Shown here: positions 20,201-30,287 of the stretch, in pieces
Position numbering within the stretch: position 1 is the first letter of the stretch
Layout of the letters: each line of letters begins with the position of its first letter
Assembly: GCF_001673405.1 (NCBI RefSeq)
Contig: NZ_LZLV01000047.1
Location: forward strand, 25,611-89,610
Length of the DNA: 64,000 nt
Reading direction: 5' to 3'
Source: Mycobacterium sp. 1245111.1
GTDB taxonomy: Bacteria; Actinomycetota; Actinomycetes; Mycobacteriales; Mycobacteriaceae
Program-made: the position numbers and the translations under genes
The notes under the pieces: model-generated
What the model was told of the DNA's origin: nothing
The model's database searches: none
Seen by the model: the letters and a program-made list of their open reading frames with translations, nothing else

Positions 20201-23200
20201 GGTGGGCGTCTGCCACACTGCACAAAGCGGACGACGATCACCCGCCGGCGCACGACCTGAGCGCACTTATGGCCGACCACCCGGTTCGGATCGACGGCGC
20301 CGACGTCCGAGAGTCGTTCGCCGCCCGCGGGATCCAGTTCGGCCCCGCATTTGTCGGCCTCACCGCCGTACACACCGGCAGCGGGTCCCACGGCACCATC
20401 GTCGCCGAGATCAGCATGCCGAGTCCGATTCGCTCTCAACACAATGCGTTCGGCGTGCATCCCGCGCTCCTCGACGCCTGCTTCCAGTCGGTCGCTGCGC
20501 ACCCGGGTGCGCAGCACATCGGCAACGGCGGTCTGCTGTTGCCGCTGGGCGTGCGTCGATTACGCCTCCACGGCCACGCCCGCGAAGCGCGCTACTGCTA
20601 CGCACGAGTCACCGCGTCCGCCACCGGCCTCGACGCCGACCTCGAACTCATCGACGCGCACGGTGCCGTGCTGCTGACCGCTGGCGGGCTGCAGATGGGC
20701 ACCGGCACCTCGGCGACCGCGCGTCACGACCGCCTGCTCGCCGAGAACCTGCTGACCATCGAATGGCAGCCCCAACAGCTGCCGGCGGTCGGCAGCGCCC
20801 AGCGCGGAAAGTGGCTCCTGGTCGACACATATGACGAGCCAGACCTGCTGGCGACCGAGTTGGCCGACAGACTCAAGCTGCACGATGCCGACGTGACGTC
20901 GATGGCGTGGTCGGCGCACGCCGATCACGCCCTCAGCATCGAACGGTTCGCGAGCCTCGTGCGCGAAAGCGAATTCGCGGGAGTGGTCGTGCTGACGGCA
21001 CCGGGCGGCGACAGCGCGGACGAACAGACGCTGACCGACGGCCGAGAACAGGTGTGCCATCTGGTGCGGATCGCACGGGAACTGACCGAGCTGCCCGGAA
21101 CATCGCCGCGTTTGTTCGTGGTCACCCGCGACGCGCAACATGTCACCTCGCAGGAGGCACTGAACCTGGAGCAGGCAGGCCTGCGTGGCCTGCTACGTGT
21201 GGTCGGCGCCGAGAACCCGCACCTGCGCGTCACCCAGATCGACGTGGACAACCGCACCGACGCTGAACTGCTGGCGCGCGAACTCCTCTGCAATTCGAAC
21301 GAGGACGAGACGGCCTGGCGCGCCGGGCAATGGTATGTGGCGCGCTTGCGGCCCGCTCCGCTGCGCCCGGACGAGCGGTACACGACCCTCGTCGATCACG
21401 CCGAAGACGGTGTGCGACTCAAAGTCCGCACGCCAGGCGACCTGGAGACGATGGAACGAATTGCATTCGAACGTCTTTCGCCAGGTCCGGGCCAGATCGA
21501 AGTGGCGATCACGGCGTCCAGCGTGAATTTCGCCGACGTGCTGATGGCCATGGGCCGCTTTCCCACTATCGATGAGCGCGAACCCGAGTTGGGCGTGGAC
21601 TTTGTCGGGGTGGTAACGGCGGTCGGTCCGAACGTCACGGAGCATCGCGTCGGCGACCGGGTGGGCGGATTCTCCCGAAACGGTTGCTGGGCAACCTTTG
21701 TGACCTGCGATGCCCGAGTCGCTGTTACGCTGCCGGCGGAGTTGACCGACCGCCAGGCGGTCGCGGTGTCGACCGGCCACGCGACGGCCTGGTATGGACT
21801 GCACGACCAAGCGAGAATCTCCGCGGGCGATCGGGTGCTGATCCACTCGGCGACCGGCGGCGTCGGGCAGGCCGCGATCGCCATCGCCCGCGCCGCGGGC
21901 GCAGAGATCTTCGCCACGGCTGGTAGCCCGCAGCGCCGGGAACTGCTGAAGAGCATGGGCATCGAACACGTCTATGACTCGCGCAGCACCGACTTCGCCG
22001 AGTTGATCCGTCGCGACACCGATGGCTACGGAGTGGACATCGTGCTCAACTCGCTAACCGCCGCGGCCCAACGCGCCGGGTTCGAATTGCTTTCTGACGG
22101 TGGACGTTTCATCGAGATCGGTAAACGCGATGTCTACGCAAACGCACGTCTGGGCCTCTACCCGTTCCGTCGCAACCTGACGTTCCACTACGTCGACCTC
22201 GCGCTGATGTCGGAAACCCACCCGCAGCGGATCGGGCAGCTGCTCGACACCGTGTTTCGTCGCGTCGCCGACGGTGAGTTGCCGCCCGCGGAATTCAACG
22301 CGTATCGATTCGACGAGGCGGCCACGGCCATCCGGGTGATGAGCGCGGCCGAGCACACCGGCAAACTCGTCCTCGATGTGCCGCGCGCGGGAACCGTCAG
22401 CGCGATGGTGCCCCCGGTTGAGGCCCGCCCCTTCCGCGCCGACGGCTCCTACCTGATCACCGGCGGATTGGGCGGTCTCGGTCTCTACCTGGCGGAGCAA
22501 ATGGCCGCCGCGGGCTGCGGCCGTATCGTCCTGACCTCCCGCTCCCAGCCGGATGCGTTGGCCCAGGCCACCATCGAGCGGATTCGCGGGACCGGCGCCG
22601 ACATCGCGGTGGAGTGCGGCGACGTCGCGACCCGTGACACCGCGGACCGCCTGGTGGAAGCCGCCACCGCCACGGGGCTCGCGCTGCGCGGAGTGCTGCA
22701 CGCCGCAGCGGTCGTCGAGGACGCGACGCTGAATAACATCTCGGATGATCTCATCGACCGGGACTGGGCGCCAAAGGTTTACGGTGCCTGGAATCTGCAC
22801 CACGCGACGGTCGATCAGCCGCTGGACTGGTTCTGCTCGTTCTCGTCCGCGACCGCCCTGCTCGGCTCACGCGGGCAGGGGGCCTACGCGGCCGCGAACA
22901 GTTGGCTGGACGTCTTCACCCACTGGCGACGCGCACAGGGCCGCCCCGCCTCTGCGGTCGCGTGGGGAGCATGGGACAAGATCGGTCGCGGTGCCGGTCT
23001 CGCCGCGGTCGGTGAGACCACGATGATCGCCCCAGAAGACGGCGCCCACGCATTCCAGGCGCTGTTACGGCACGACCGCGCGTACGCGGGCTACATCTCG
23101 ATCACCGGAACGCCGTGGTTGACCTCGCTCGCGCAACGTAGCCGGTTTGCCGAGGCGCTCCAGTCGGTTGACCAAAGCGCCACGGAGGCAGACAAATTCC

Positions 23201-23472
23201 GCGGTGAGCTGATCGAGTTGCCGTCCGAGGAGTGGCCCATCCGGCTACGCCGCCTAGTCTCCGAGCAGGTCGGCCTGATCCTGCGACGAAGCGTCGATCC
23301 CAACCGGTCTCTCGCGGAATACGGTCTGGACTCGCTGGGCAATCTCGAGCTACGGACCCGCATCGAGACCGAAACGGGCATCCGGGTCAGCTCGTACCAC
23401 ATCACCACCGTTCGCGGGCTCGCCGGCCATCTGTGCAACGAATTGTCAGACCTGGAGGCCATGCCGGCCTGA
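17209..23472 (+). CDS. Mas/Pks5-type iterative polyketide synthase, copy 2 (KS-AT-DH-ER-KR-ACP)
   Basis: 2087 residues with the same domain order as the gene before it. KS Cys178 in DTACSSG, with canonical [12 protein letters not shown] and [13 protein letters not shown] Ser620 in GHSLGE, again with [45 protein letters not shown] and [11 protein letters not shown] Ser2042 in GLDSLG. The frame is open upstream within the previous gene, but GTG 17209 is right: it gives [21 protein letters not shown], and AAGGAGG lies 6-7 bases upstream inside the end of copy 1. Only two bases separate the genes, so they are translationally coupled. Tandem Pks5 paralogues are known in lipooligosaccharide-producing mycobacteria. 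Confidence 0.93.
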   Translation: MAQSRVTPVAVIGMSCRLPGGIDSPELLWEALLRGDDLITEIPSDRWDAEDRYDPERGAPGRSVSKWGGFLDDVAGFDSEFFGIGEREAIAIDPQHRLLLETSWEALQHSGIDPTSLAGSATGVFVGLAHDDYTVVTGDANALDEPYGYTGTAFSMASGRISYTLGLNGPAITMDTACSSGLVTVHMACRSLHLGESDLALAGGCMLMLEPRVNSSMSAIGMLSATGRCQSFDTHANGFVRSEGCAMVALKRLPDAVRDGDRVLAVIRGTATNQDGRSDTITMPSMEAQVAAYRSALEVSGVDPATIGMVEAHGTGTPVGDPVEFRGLAQVYGVDGPCALSSVKSNLGHTESAAGAVGLIKAVLALQHGTVPRMLHFTELPADVAQVETNLFVPQDITPWPTNGAHPRRAAVSSYGMSGTNAHAILEQAPQAAEHNGVTVDSVLAAPLLFPISSTSGDALRHTAGRLADWVERSTAPLDDVAYTLARRRAHGPVRAAMLAEDKPQLAAALREAAESDLPYLPTVGDDKHGPVWVFSGQGSQWAGMGVELLAAEPVFAATIARLEPMIAAESGFSVTEAMTSPETVTGIDRVQPTLFAMQVALAATMKSYGVLPGAVIGHSLGEVAAAVVAEALSLEDGVRVICRRSRLCLALAGGGAMASVELPAQHVLSQLAEHGINDVVVAVVASPSSTVIGGATETVRELVAGWEQREIMAREVAVDVASHSPQVDPILDELTDVLADLAPAAPTIPYYSATSIDPREEPFCDADYWVENLRQMVRFAAAVQAALEDGYRVFAELSPHPLLVRAVEQTALSLEVPAAALAGLRRQQPLPNGMRGLLADLYGAGSAVDFSALYPTGHLVDVPLPSWTHRRLLLTAQDSTTHGTTTVSAHPLLGAHVRLQEEPERHVWHAEVGTAASPWLADHQIHSVAALPGAAYCEMALAAARTVLGGASEVRNIRFEQMLLLDESTTVGAVASVETATAAAFSVESHEEGTNTRWASATLHKADDDHPPAHDLSALMADHPVRIDGADVRESFAARGIQFGPAFVGLTAVHTGSGSHGTIVAEISMPSPIRSQHNAFGVHPALLDACFQSVAAHPGAQHIGNGGLLLPLGVRRLRLHGHAREARYCYARVTASATGLDADLELIDAHGAVLLTAGGLQMGTGTSATARHDRLLAENLLTIEWQPQQLPAVGSAQRGKWLLVDTYDEPDLLATELADRLKLHDADVTSMAWSAHADHALSIERFASLVRESEFAGVVVLTAPGGDSADEQTLTDGREQVCHLVRIARELTELPGTSPRLFVVTRDAQHVTSQEALNLEQAGLRGLLRVVGAENPHLRVTQIDVDNRTDAELLARELLCNSNEDETAWRAGQWYVARLRPAPLRPDERYTTLVDHAEDGVRLKVRTPGDLETMERIAFERLSPGPGQIEVAITASSVNFADVLMAMGRFPTIDEREPELGVDFVGVVTAVGPNVTEHRVGDRVGGFSRNGCWATFVTCDARVAVTLPAELTDRQAVAVSTGHATAWYGLHDQARISAGDRVLIHSATGGVGQAAIAIARAAGAEIFATAGSPQRRELLKSMGIEHVYDSRSTDFAELIRRDTDGYGVDIVLNSLTAAAQRAGFELLSDGGRFIEIGKRDVYANARLGLYPFRRNLTFHYVDLALMSETHPQRIGQLLDTVFRRVADGELPPAEFNAYRFDEAATAIRVMSAAEHTGKLVLDVPRAGTVSAMVPPVEARPFRADGSYLITGGLGGLGLYLAEQMAAAGCGRIVLTSRSQPDALAQATIERIRGTGADIAVECGDVATRDTADRLVEAATATGLALRGVLHAAAVVEDATLNNISDDLIDRDWAPKVYGAWNLHHATVDQPLDWFCSFSSATALLGSRGQGAYAAANSWLDVFTHWRRAQGRPASAVAWGAWDKIGRGAGLAAVGETTMIAPEDGAHAFQALLRHDRAYAGYISITGTPWLTSLAQRSRFAEALQSVDQSATEADKFRGELIELPSEEWPIRLRRLVSEQVGLILRRSVDPNRSLAEYGLDSLGNLELRTRIETETGIRVSSYHITTVRGLAGHLCNELSDLEAMPA

Positions 23473-23515
23473 TGGACGTTTCCGCATCCACGCACCACAC
23501 ACCGAGGAGGCGACA

Positions 23516-24940
23516 GTGCTCGAGGTAGGGAAAGTGACCGTGAAGAGCGTGTACGACTGGGTACCGGAACCCGGTTCAGTCGTCTCATGGGACCCGACTC
23601 CGGCCACGCTGGTCAAAGCCGCTGAGGCACAGGTCAATCCGACACCGCCCAGCTATATGCAGGCCGAACACCTGCGCAGCTGGCTCGATTTCGCCGCCAA
23701 GGGCGTCGACATGTCCCGTCTCTGCATTGCGACCTGGGAGATCCCCGGCCACTGCGACGTCCGAGCCATGACACACGTGATCAACATGCACCTGCGGCGG
23801 CACGACACGTTCCACAGTTGGTTCGAGTACATCGACAGCAAGAACATCGTGAGGCGCACGATCGACAACCCCGCGGCGATCAAGTTCGTTCCGACCACGC
23901 ACGGCGAGATGACTCCCGCGGCCCTGCAGAGCCTGGCGATGGCCACGCCGGACCCGCTGCAATGGGACAGTTTTCGCTTCATGGTGATCCAGCACTCCGA
24001 CCACTTCACGTTCTGCATCTCGATCGACCACATCAACATCGATGCGGCGTACCCGAGCGTGCTGTTGCCGGAGATCCAGATGCAGTATGCCGCTCTGGCC
24101 ACTGGTGGAGCGCCCATCCCGTTGCCGAAGGCGGGCAGCTACCTCGACTACTGCGAACGCCAGCACCAGTACCTGTCGTCGCTCACCGCGGACTCCCCGG
24201 AGGTGAAAGCCTGGATCGAATACTTCGAGAGCAACTCCGGGACTCTCCCGGATTGCCCCGTGTCGCTGGGCGACGGATCCGGCATCTGCGACCTCATGAG
24301 CCTGACGCTGCTCGACCAGAAGCAAACGGCCGCTTTCGAATCAGTCTGCGTGTCGGCGGGCGCCCGATTCAGTGGTGGTGTGTTCGCCTGCGCCGCGCTG
24401 ACCGAGCGGGAGCTCACCGGTGCCGACACCTACTACGGCTATGTGGTCACCGACATCCGGTCCACCCCTGAGGATTTCATGACGTCGGGTTGGATCACCG
24501 GCTTCGTCCCGATCACGGTACCTGTCGGCACCTCGTCGTTCGACGAGACCGTGCGAGTCGCTCAGGCGTCGTTCGATTCCGGGCGAGAGCTCGCGAAGGT
24601 CCCGTTCGCCCGGGTTCTGGACCTGGCGCCGTGGTTGCAGCGCCCCGACCGACGCGTGCCGCTGATGTTCCACATCGACCTCGGCATCCCGCCGTTCTCG
24701 GCCCTGGTCACCGAGAAGCTGGAGGGTCTCAATGCCCGGATCTTCCAGGACGGCGGGGCGCCGGCCCAATTCGACATCCGGGTGACCCGACTCGAGAACG
24801 AGACGCGCGCAGTCGTGCTTTTCCCGGACAACCCCGTCGCGCGCGAATCCGTCACCCAATTTCTGGCGGTGCTGAAGTCCGTGTACGTGCGGGTTGCCGA
24901 GCGCCGCTACCGCGCCATCTCGGAACGTGAGGTGGCCTGA
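23516..24940 (+). CDS. PapA-type polyketide-associated acyltransferase
   Basis: 474-residue condensation-fold acyltransferase that moves PKS-made acyl groups onto a sugar hydroxyl. The HxxxD catalytic motif is His172-Asp176 in SIDHINIDAAY. The N-terminus (VYDWVPEPGSVVSWDPTPAT) resembles the trehalose-ester-forming PapA1/A2/A3/A4 subgroup rather than PapA5. GTG 23516 follows GAGGAGG by 5 bases. It sits 43 bases after PKS copy 2 and before the MmpL, the order expected in lipooligosaccharide, sulfolipid or diacyltrehalose loci. The acceptor is probably trehalose, by family knowledge only. Confidence 0.9.
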   Translation: MLEVGKVTVKSVYDWVPEPGSVVSWDPTPATLVKAAEAQVNPTPPSYMQAEHLRSWLDFAAKGVDMSRLCIATWEIPGHCDVRAMTHVINMHLRRHDTFHSWFEYIDSKNIVRRTIDNPAAIKFVPTTHGEMTPAALQSLAMATPDPLQWDSFRFMVIQHSDHFTFCISIDHINIDAAYPSVLLPEIQMQYAALATGGAPIPLPKAGSYLDYCERQHQYLSSLTADSPEVKAWIEYFESNSGTLPDCPVSLGDGSGICDLMSLTLLDQKQTAAFESVCVSAGARFSGGVFACAALTERELTGADTYYGYVVTDIRSTPEDFMTSGWITGFVPITVPVGTSSFDETVRVAQASFDSGRELAKVPFARVLDLAPWLQRPDRRVPLMFHIDLGIPPFSALVTEKLEGLNARIFQDGGAPAQFDIRVTRLENETRAVVLFPDNPVARESVTQFLAVLKSVYVRVAERRYRAISEREVA

Positions 24941-24996
24941 TCAGCTGCGGCCCGCAGCCGAGTCAGGCGCATGCTATTCCGGAGGTAACCACGCCC

Positions 24997-27900
24997 ATGT
25001 CGTCGCGGACGGTTGAGATCGACCCGCCTTCGACGAAGGGTGTCTACCCGAAGCTGGGCGCCTTCGTTACCCGGCATCCGCTCATCGTCATCGTTACCTG
25101 GATCGCGCTTGCGGCGGGGGTTTCGCTCGGTCTGCCGCCGCTGGCAGTGGTCATCGGGCAAAAGCAGGCGCAGATCATGCCCGACGATGCGCCGATGATG
25201 GTCGCGGCCCGCGAGATGGTTGCCGCCTTCCATGACAAGGGAACCGACAACGTCGTCCTGGCCGTACTGACCGACGACAAGGGCCTGAGCCCCGCCGACG
25301 AAGGCACATACCGCACTCTGGTCGGCAAGCTGCGCGAAGACTCCGCCGATGTCGTCTCGCTGCAGGACTTCCTGAACTCGCCTGAAGTTCGCGAGGTGCT
25401 GTCGAGCAAAGACAAGAAAGCGTGGTATCTGCCCATCGCCCTCGCCGGGCACGCGGGTTCGGCGGAGGGCGCGGTCGCGTTTCAGAACGCGTCCAGGCTG
25501 ATCAAACAGACCGTCGCGGGCTCGACACTGGTCGCCCACCTGGCGGGACCGGCGGCCACCGCCGCCGACCTCACCGCGATCAGCGAGCGCGACATGCACG
25601 TGATCGAAATCGGCACGGGGATCATGGTGTTGCTGATCCTGCTGATCGTGTATCGCAATCCCCTGACGCTGGTGATGCCGCTGATCACCATCGGCATATC
25701 GCTCGTGACGGCGCAAGGAGTCCTGGCCGGATTGGCCCTATTGGGCCTCGGTGTGTCCAGCCAGACCATGGTCTTCATGAGCGGCATTGTGTACGGCGCC
25801 GGTACCGACTACGCCGTGTTCCTCATCAGCCGCTATCACGACTACGTGCGGCTCGGCGAGGACTCGGACCGGGCCATCCGAAATGCGTTGGGCTCCATCG
25901 GAAAGGTGATCGCCGCCTCGGCGGCCACGGTGGCGGTCACGTTCGTCACGATGGTCTTCACTAAGCTGCCGGTGTTCTCGACGGTCGGTCCGGCGTTGGC
26001 AATCGCGGTCACGGTGGCTTTCCTCGCTGCGGTGACCGTGCTTCCGGCGATCATGACACTCGCGGGGCGGCGGGGCTGGATCAAGCCGCGTCGCGAATTG
26101 ACCACACGGTTTTGGCGCACATCGGGTGTACGGATCGTGCGCCGACCGAAGATCCACCTGGCCGCGAGCCTGCTGATCCTGATCACCTTGGCGGTCTGCT
26201 CGGGCTACGCGCGCTACAACTACGACGACCGCAAGACTCTGCCGAGCTCGGTCGAGAGCGCCGCGGGATACGACGTGATGGCGCAACACTTCCCGCTGGA
26301 CACGATCATTCCGCAGTACCTGTTCATCCAATCGCCGCGCGACATGCGCGACCCGAAAGTCTTGGCGGACCTGGAACAGATGGCGCAGCGGGTGAGTCAG
26401 CTGCCCAGCATCTCGATAGTTCGGGGTATCACGCGTCCGACCGGGGAGTCACTGGAGCAGGCCAGGCTGGCATGGCAGGCCGGTGAAGTCGGCAACAAAC
26501 TCGGCGACGCCTCACAACAGATCAACGGCCACGCGGGCGAACTCGACACGATGACCGATGGAGCCGACCAATTGGCAAACGCACTGGGCGACTTGCGATC
26601 TCAGGTCGACCAGGCGTTACCGAATATCACCGGTCTCGTCGATTCGCTGACCGTCTTGCAGAAGAACTTCGGCGGGACAAAGATTCTCAACCAGCTCGAA
26701 GACGCCGCCAAGCTCGTCGGCGACATGCGCACGCTCGGCCAGACGCTCGATCTGAACATCGTCGATGTCAACAACATCGCCAGTTTGGCGAGACCAATCC
26801 TGAACGCCCTCGACACGACCCCGGTGTGCGCCCTAGACCCGAACTGTCTCTCCGCCCGCAATCAACTGCAGCGCATCGCCGAAGCGCATGAGAGTGGCGC
26901 GCTCAACAACGTCGCGGAGCTGTCGAAGAAACTCGAATCGACTGAGGGCACCGAAAGTCTCGGCGCAGCAACCGACAAGTTGAAGCAACTGGTGACACAA
27001 CTCAACAGCGCGACGCAGATGTTGGGCGGCGGTGGGCTGCAGGCGAAGCTGGCCTACCTGCAGAACGGCGCCAACCAACTCGCCGACGGCAGCCGCAAGC
27101 TAGCCGACGCCGTCGCCCTGCTAGTTGGCCAGACGAAGCAGATGGGGGCGGGCCTCAACGACGCCTCCGGCTTCCTGATGGCGATGAAGAACGGCGCTAA
27201 CGACCCCCCGATGGCCGGATTCTTCATCCCGCCGCAAGTGTTGACGCGGGACGACTTCAAGAAGGCGGCGGGCATTTTCGTCTCCCCCGACGGGCATGCC
27301 GTGCGGTACCTGGTGCAGACCAAGCTGAATCCGTTCAGTGTCGCGGCGATGGATCAGGTGAACGCGATCCTTGAGACGGCCCGGGAGTCGCAACCGAACA
27401 CCACCCTGTCCGACGCCAAAGTGTCGATGGCCGGAATCTCGGTGGGGCTCCGCGATACCCGCGACTATTACAACAAAGACTTCAACTTCATCATCGTGAC
27501 GACCGTCGTCATCGTCTTTCTGATCCTGATCGCCTTGCTGCGGGCGATCGTGGCACCGCTGTACCTGATCTGCTCGGTGATCGTCTCGTATCTGTCGGCA
27601 CTCGGCATCGGGACGATCGTGTTCCAGTTCGGCCTCCACCAAGAACTGCACTGGACCGTTCCCGGGCTGACGTTCATCATCCTGGTGGCGGTCGGGGCCG
27701 ACTACAACCTGCTGCTCATTTCACGTATCCGCGACGAATCAGCGCACGGCATTCGTCTCGGGGTGATCCGCACGGTCGGCGCGACCGGAGGCGTGATCAC
27801 CGCGGCGGGACTGATCTTCGCCGCGTCCATGTTCGGCTTGTTATTCGCCAGCATCAGCATGATGGTGCAGGCCGGCTTCGTGCTCGGCACGGGACTTCTG

Positions 27901-28257
27901 CTCGACACCTTCCTGGTACGCACCGTGACGGTGCCGGCGATCGCCACTTTGGTCGGCAACGGCAACTGGTGGCCGTCCCGGCCCAAGAAGAGCCGGCCGC
28001 TCGCGCGCCGTCGGCCCAGTCGCGCGGAGCGATTCAGGAAGCAGGTCACCCCGCGATTCATCCGCCGGCGGCGCGCCTCACCCCAGCCCGACGAGGACCT
28101 GTTGCACGACAGCGAGTTCCAGGACGACCCGACATCACTTCCCCCGCTCAGTGAACCACCGGCCCTCGCTCCCAACTGCGAACCACCCGCAGAGCGACGG
28201 CCGGTCGCGCTCGCAGTAGTGCTGAACCGACGGGTCGGCGGAAGACTCGACCGATGA
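24997..28257 (+). CDS. MmpL-family lipid transporter
   Basis: RND-type inner-membrane exporter of 1086 residues, in the size class of MmpL8/10/12, which serve trehalose-based lipids. TM1 is about residues 28-46. A block of TM segments starts near 205 and contains GAGTDYAVFLISRYHDY with the proton-relay pair Asp271/Tyr272. The C-terminal block mirrors it with GADYNLLLISRIRDE, Asp902/Tyr903. Between them, about residues 490-740, is a large periplasmic helical insert rich in Leu, Gln and Ala heptads. The basic C-terminal tail (RRRPSRAERFRKQ) is cytoplasmic. ATG 24997 follows GGAGG. The stop overlaps the next gene by four bases (ATGA). Confidence 0.94.
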   Translation: MSSRTVEIDPPSTKGVYPKLGAFVTRHPLIVIVTWIALAAGVSLGLPPLAVVIGQKQAQIMPDDAPMMVAAREMVAAFHDKGTDNVVLAVLTDDKGLSPADEGTYRTLVGKLREDSADVVSLQDFLNSPEVREVLSSKDKKAWYLPIALAGHAGSAEGAVAFQNASRLIKQTVAGSTLVAHLAGPAATAADLTAISERDMHVIEIGTGIMVLLILLIVYRNPLTLVMPLITIGISLVTAQGVLAGLALLGLGVSSQTMVFMSGIVYGAGTDYAVFLISRYHDYVRLGEDSDRAIRNALGSIGKVIAASAATVAVTFVTMVFTKLPVFSTVGPALAIAVTVAFLAAVTVLPAIMTLAGRRGWIKPRRELTTRFWRTSGVRIVRRPKIHLAASLLILITLAVCSGYARYNYDDRKTLPSSVESAAGYDVMAQHFPLDTIIPQYLFIQSPRDMRDPKVLADLEQMAQRVSQLPSISIVRGITRPTGESLEQARLAWQAGEVGNKLGDASQQINGHAGELDTMTDGADQLANALGDLRSQVDQALPNITGLVDSLTVLQKNFGGTKILNQLEDAAKLVGDMRTLGQTLDLNIVDVNNIASLARPILNALDTTPVCALDPNCLSARNQLQRIAEAHESGALNNVAELSKKLESTEGTESLGAATDKLKQLVTQLNSATQMLGGGGLQAKLAYLQNGANQLADGSRKLADAVALLVGQTKQMGAGLNDASGFLMAMKNGANDPPMAGFFIPPQVLTRDDFKKAAGIFVSPDGHAVRYLVQTKLNPFSVAAMDQVNAILETARESQPNTTLSDAKVSMAGISVGLRDTRDYYNKDFNFIIVTTVVIVFLILIALLRAIVAPLYLICSVIVSYLSALGIGTIVFQFGLHQELHWTVPGLTFIILVAVGADYNLLLISRIRDESAHGIRLGVIRTVGATGGVITAAGLIFAASMFGLLFASISMMVQAGFVLGTGLLLDTFLVRTVTVPAIATLVGNGNWWPSRPKKSRPLARRRPSRAERFRKQVTPRFIRRRRASPQPDEDLLHDSEFQDDPTSLPPLSEPPALAPNCEPPAERRPVALAVVLNRRVGGRLDR

Positions 28258-29504
28258 AATTCGCGCTGGGGATCCACGGCAGCCGCGGCGACGTCGAACC
28301 GTTCGCCGCGCTCGGCCTTGAGTTGCAGCACCGCGGCCACGACGTGCGAATGGCAGTTCCCCCCGACATGCTTGGCTTTGTCGAGTCGGTCGGTCTCCCC
28401 GCGGTCAGCTACGGGCCCAGTTCCCAAGCCGTGAACGACGAGGAATTCGTCCGCAACTTCTGGGACGTCACGACTCCAGTCAGGATCGCGCGGGCCGGCA
28501 AGCATTATCTCGGCGAGGTCTGGGCCGACATGGGCCGCACCTTGCAATCCCTGGCCGATGGCGCCGACCTTTTGCTGACAGGCATGGTTCAGCAGGGACT
28601 CGCCCTCAACGCCGCCGAATACCATCGGATTCCGCTAGCAGAGCTGCACTGCTTTCCGGTCCGGGTCAACAGCCAGATTCTCCCGGCGGTCCCGTCACCG
28701 CTGATCCGGTCGAGCATCTCGGCGCTGTGGTGGGCGCACTGGTTGGTGACGAAACGTACCGAGGACGACCAGCGCCGACAATTGGGGTTGCCGCGGGTAA
28801 CCCGGCCCTCCACGCGACGCATCATGGAGCGCGGATCCCTTGAGATCCAGGCATACGACGAGGTGTTCTTCCCCGGCCTCGCGGCCGAGTGGGCCCGATG
28901 GAATCAGCAGCGCCCCTTCGTGGGTGCGCTGACTATGGCGAAACCGACGGCTGCCGACGACGAGATCTCGGCGTGGTGCGCCGCCGGAACACCCCCGATC
29001 TATTTCGGCTTCGGCAGCATGCCGGTGCGATCTTTCGGCGCGACGGTCGACATGATCAGTGGGGCCTGCGCCGAATTGGGTGAGCGGGCCCTGATCGGTG
29101 CCGGTGCACACGACTTCGACGGCAGCGCGCGCTCCGAGCGCGTCATGATCGCGGACTCGATGAACCACGGCGCGATCTTCCCGTTGTGCCGCGCGGTCGT
29201 CCATCACGGAGGTGCCGGCACCACGGCCGCGGGAGTACGTGCCGGCGTTCCGACGCTGATCTTGTGGGTCACCGCGGACCAACCGATCTGGGCGGCCCAG
29301 ATCAAACGGCTCAAAGTCGGTTCTGCCAGGCGCTTTTCAGCCACCAACCGAGACTCACTGGTCTCCGACCTGCGGTCCGTTCTCACCCCGGATCACGTCG
29401 CCACCGCCCGTGCGGTTGCCCGGCAGCTGACCCCGCCCGCGGTCAGCGTGCGCTCGACGGCCGACCTTCTGGAGGGCGCAGCCAGAATGAAGCGGGTTGC
29501 CTGA
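28254..29504 (+). CDS. GT1-family glycosyltransferase (Gtf type)
   Basis: 416 residues with the GT-B fold of nucleotide-sugar glycosyltransferases that act on lipids, such as the mycobacterial GPL rhamnosyltransferases and Rv1524/Rv1526c. The N-terminus MKFALGIHGSRGDVEPFAALG is typical of the group. The C-terminal donor site is HHGGAGTTAAGVRAGVP near residue 320, followed by the DQPIWAAQIKRL segment. Donor and acceptor cannot be told from sequence; addition of a hexose or deoxyhexose to the acylated core is the expected role. It starts inside the MmpL stop codon and ends with TGATG overlap into the next gene. Confidence 0.9.
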   Translation: MKFALGIHGSRGDVEPFAALGLELQHRGHDVRMAVPPDMLGFVESVGLPAVSYGPSSQAVNDEEFVRNFWDVTTPVRIARAGKHYLGEVWADMGRTLQSLADGADLLLTGMVQQGLALNAAEYHRIPLAELHCFPVRVNSQILPAVPSPLIRSSISALWWAHWLVTKRTEDDQRRQLGLPRVTRPSTRRIMERGSLEIQAYDEVFFPGLAAEWARWNQQRPFVGALTMAKPTAADDEISAWCAAGTPPIYFGFGSMPVRSFGATVDMISGACAELGERALIGAGAHDFDGSARSERVMIADSMNHGAIFPLCRAVVHHGGAGTTAAGVRAGVPTLILWVTADQPIWAAQIKRLKVGSARRFSATNRDSLVSDLRSVLTPDHVATARAVARQLTPPAVSVRSTADLLEGAARMKRVA

Positions 29505-30250
29505 TGTGGAGCGCAGTCTTGTTTTTCGGGATCATCGCCGCTCAGGATCCGGTGCGTATCGGGATCATGGCGTTGTTGATCTCGCGCCCGCGCCCGCTGT
29601 CCAATCTGTTCGCGTATTGGTTGGGCCTTATGACGTCCGGATTCGGACTGGCACTCGCAGCGCTATTCCTCTTGCACGACTTGTTGATTCCCATTGTGCG
29701 GCTGACGCATTCGATCGCGATTCATCCTGCGCTACCGTTCGTCCAAGCCGTGGTGGGTGTCCTCGCGCTCGTGGGCGCCGGCGTTCTCGCCAGGCCCCGG
29801 TCGGTCCGCCGGGGCGCACCCGTGATGATGCCCGCCACCGGTCTCGACACACAGATCGGCGAACCCGGCGCGTCACCGCCAGCGGACGCCAGCGTGAGTC
29901 TCCCACGGCTGTCGTGGACAGCCATCCTGGAAAGAAAGTCGCTCGGAATGCCATTCCTCGCCGGGCTGTGTACCTCGACTCAGCTGCTCGAGTTCTGGGG
30001 GGCGATGCTCGCTATCCTCGCGTCCGGTGCACCGGCCGCCACCCAGGTCGCCGCCGCACTGGTCTTCACGTTGGTGGCTTACACGATCACCGAGATTCCG
30101 CTCGTCGCCCACGCGATATCACCGGCCAAGACCGAGTATGTCGTCATGGGCATGCATGGCTGGTTATTCGCCCGTCGCAGAACGGTTTTCGCACTGCTGC
30201 TCGGCGCACTCGGTGCGATGATGCTCGTAAAAGGTGTCGGCGAATGGTGA
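29504..30250 (+). CDS. Gap/Sap-type glycolipid-addressing membrane protein
   Basis: 248-residue integral membrane protein with about six TM segments (for example WSAVLFFGIIAA, LFAYWLGLMTSGFGLALAAL, FVQAVVGVLALVGAG and a final VFALLLGALGAMMLV). It matches the family that includes GPL-addressing Gap and the sulfolipid-addressing Sap, which are needed for surface display of glycolipids. The segment at about residues 100-145 (GAPVMMPATGLDTQIGEPGAS) is a variable cytoplasmic loop. ATG 29504 overlaps the previous TGA. Position beside MmpL fits a role in the export complex. Confidence 0.83.
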   Translation: MWSAVLFFGIIAAQDPVRIGIMALLISRPRPLSNLFAYWLGLMTSGFGLALAALFLLHDLLIPIVRLTHSIAIHPALPFVQAVVGVLALVGAGVLARPRSVRRGAPVMMPATGLDTQIGEPGASPPADASVSLPRLSWTAILERKSLGMPFLAGLCTSTQLLEFWGAMLAILASGAPAATQVAAALVFTLVAYTITEIPLVAHAISPAKTEYVVMGMHGWLFARRRTVFALLLGALGAMMLVKGVGEW

Positions 30251-30287
30251 CTTCGGACCTCGGCATTCCAGGACAACGGAGGCGGCA

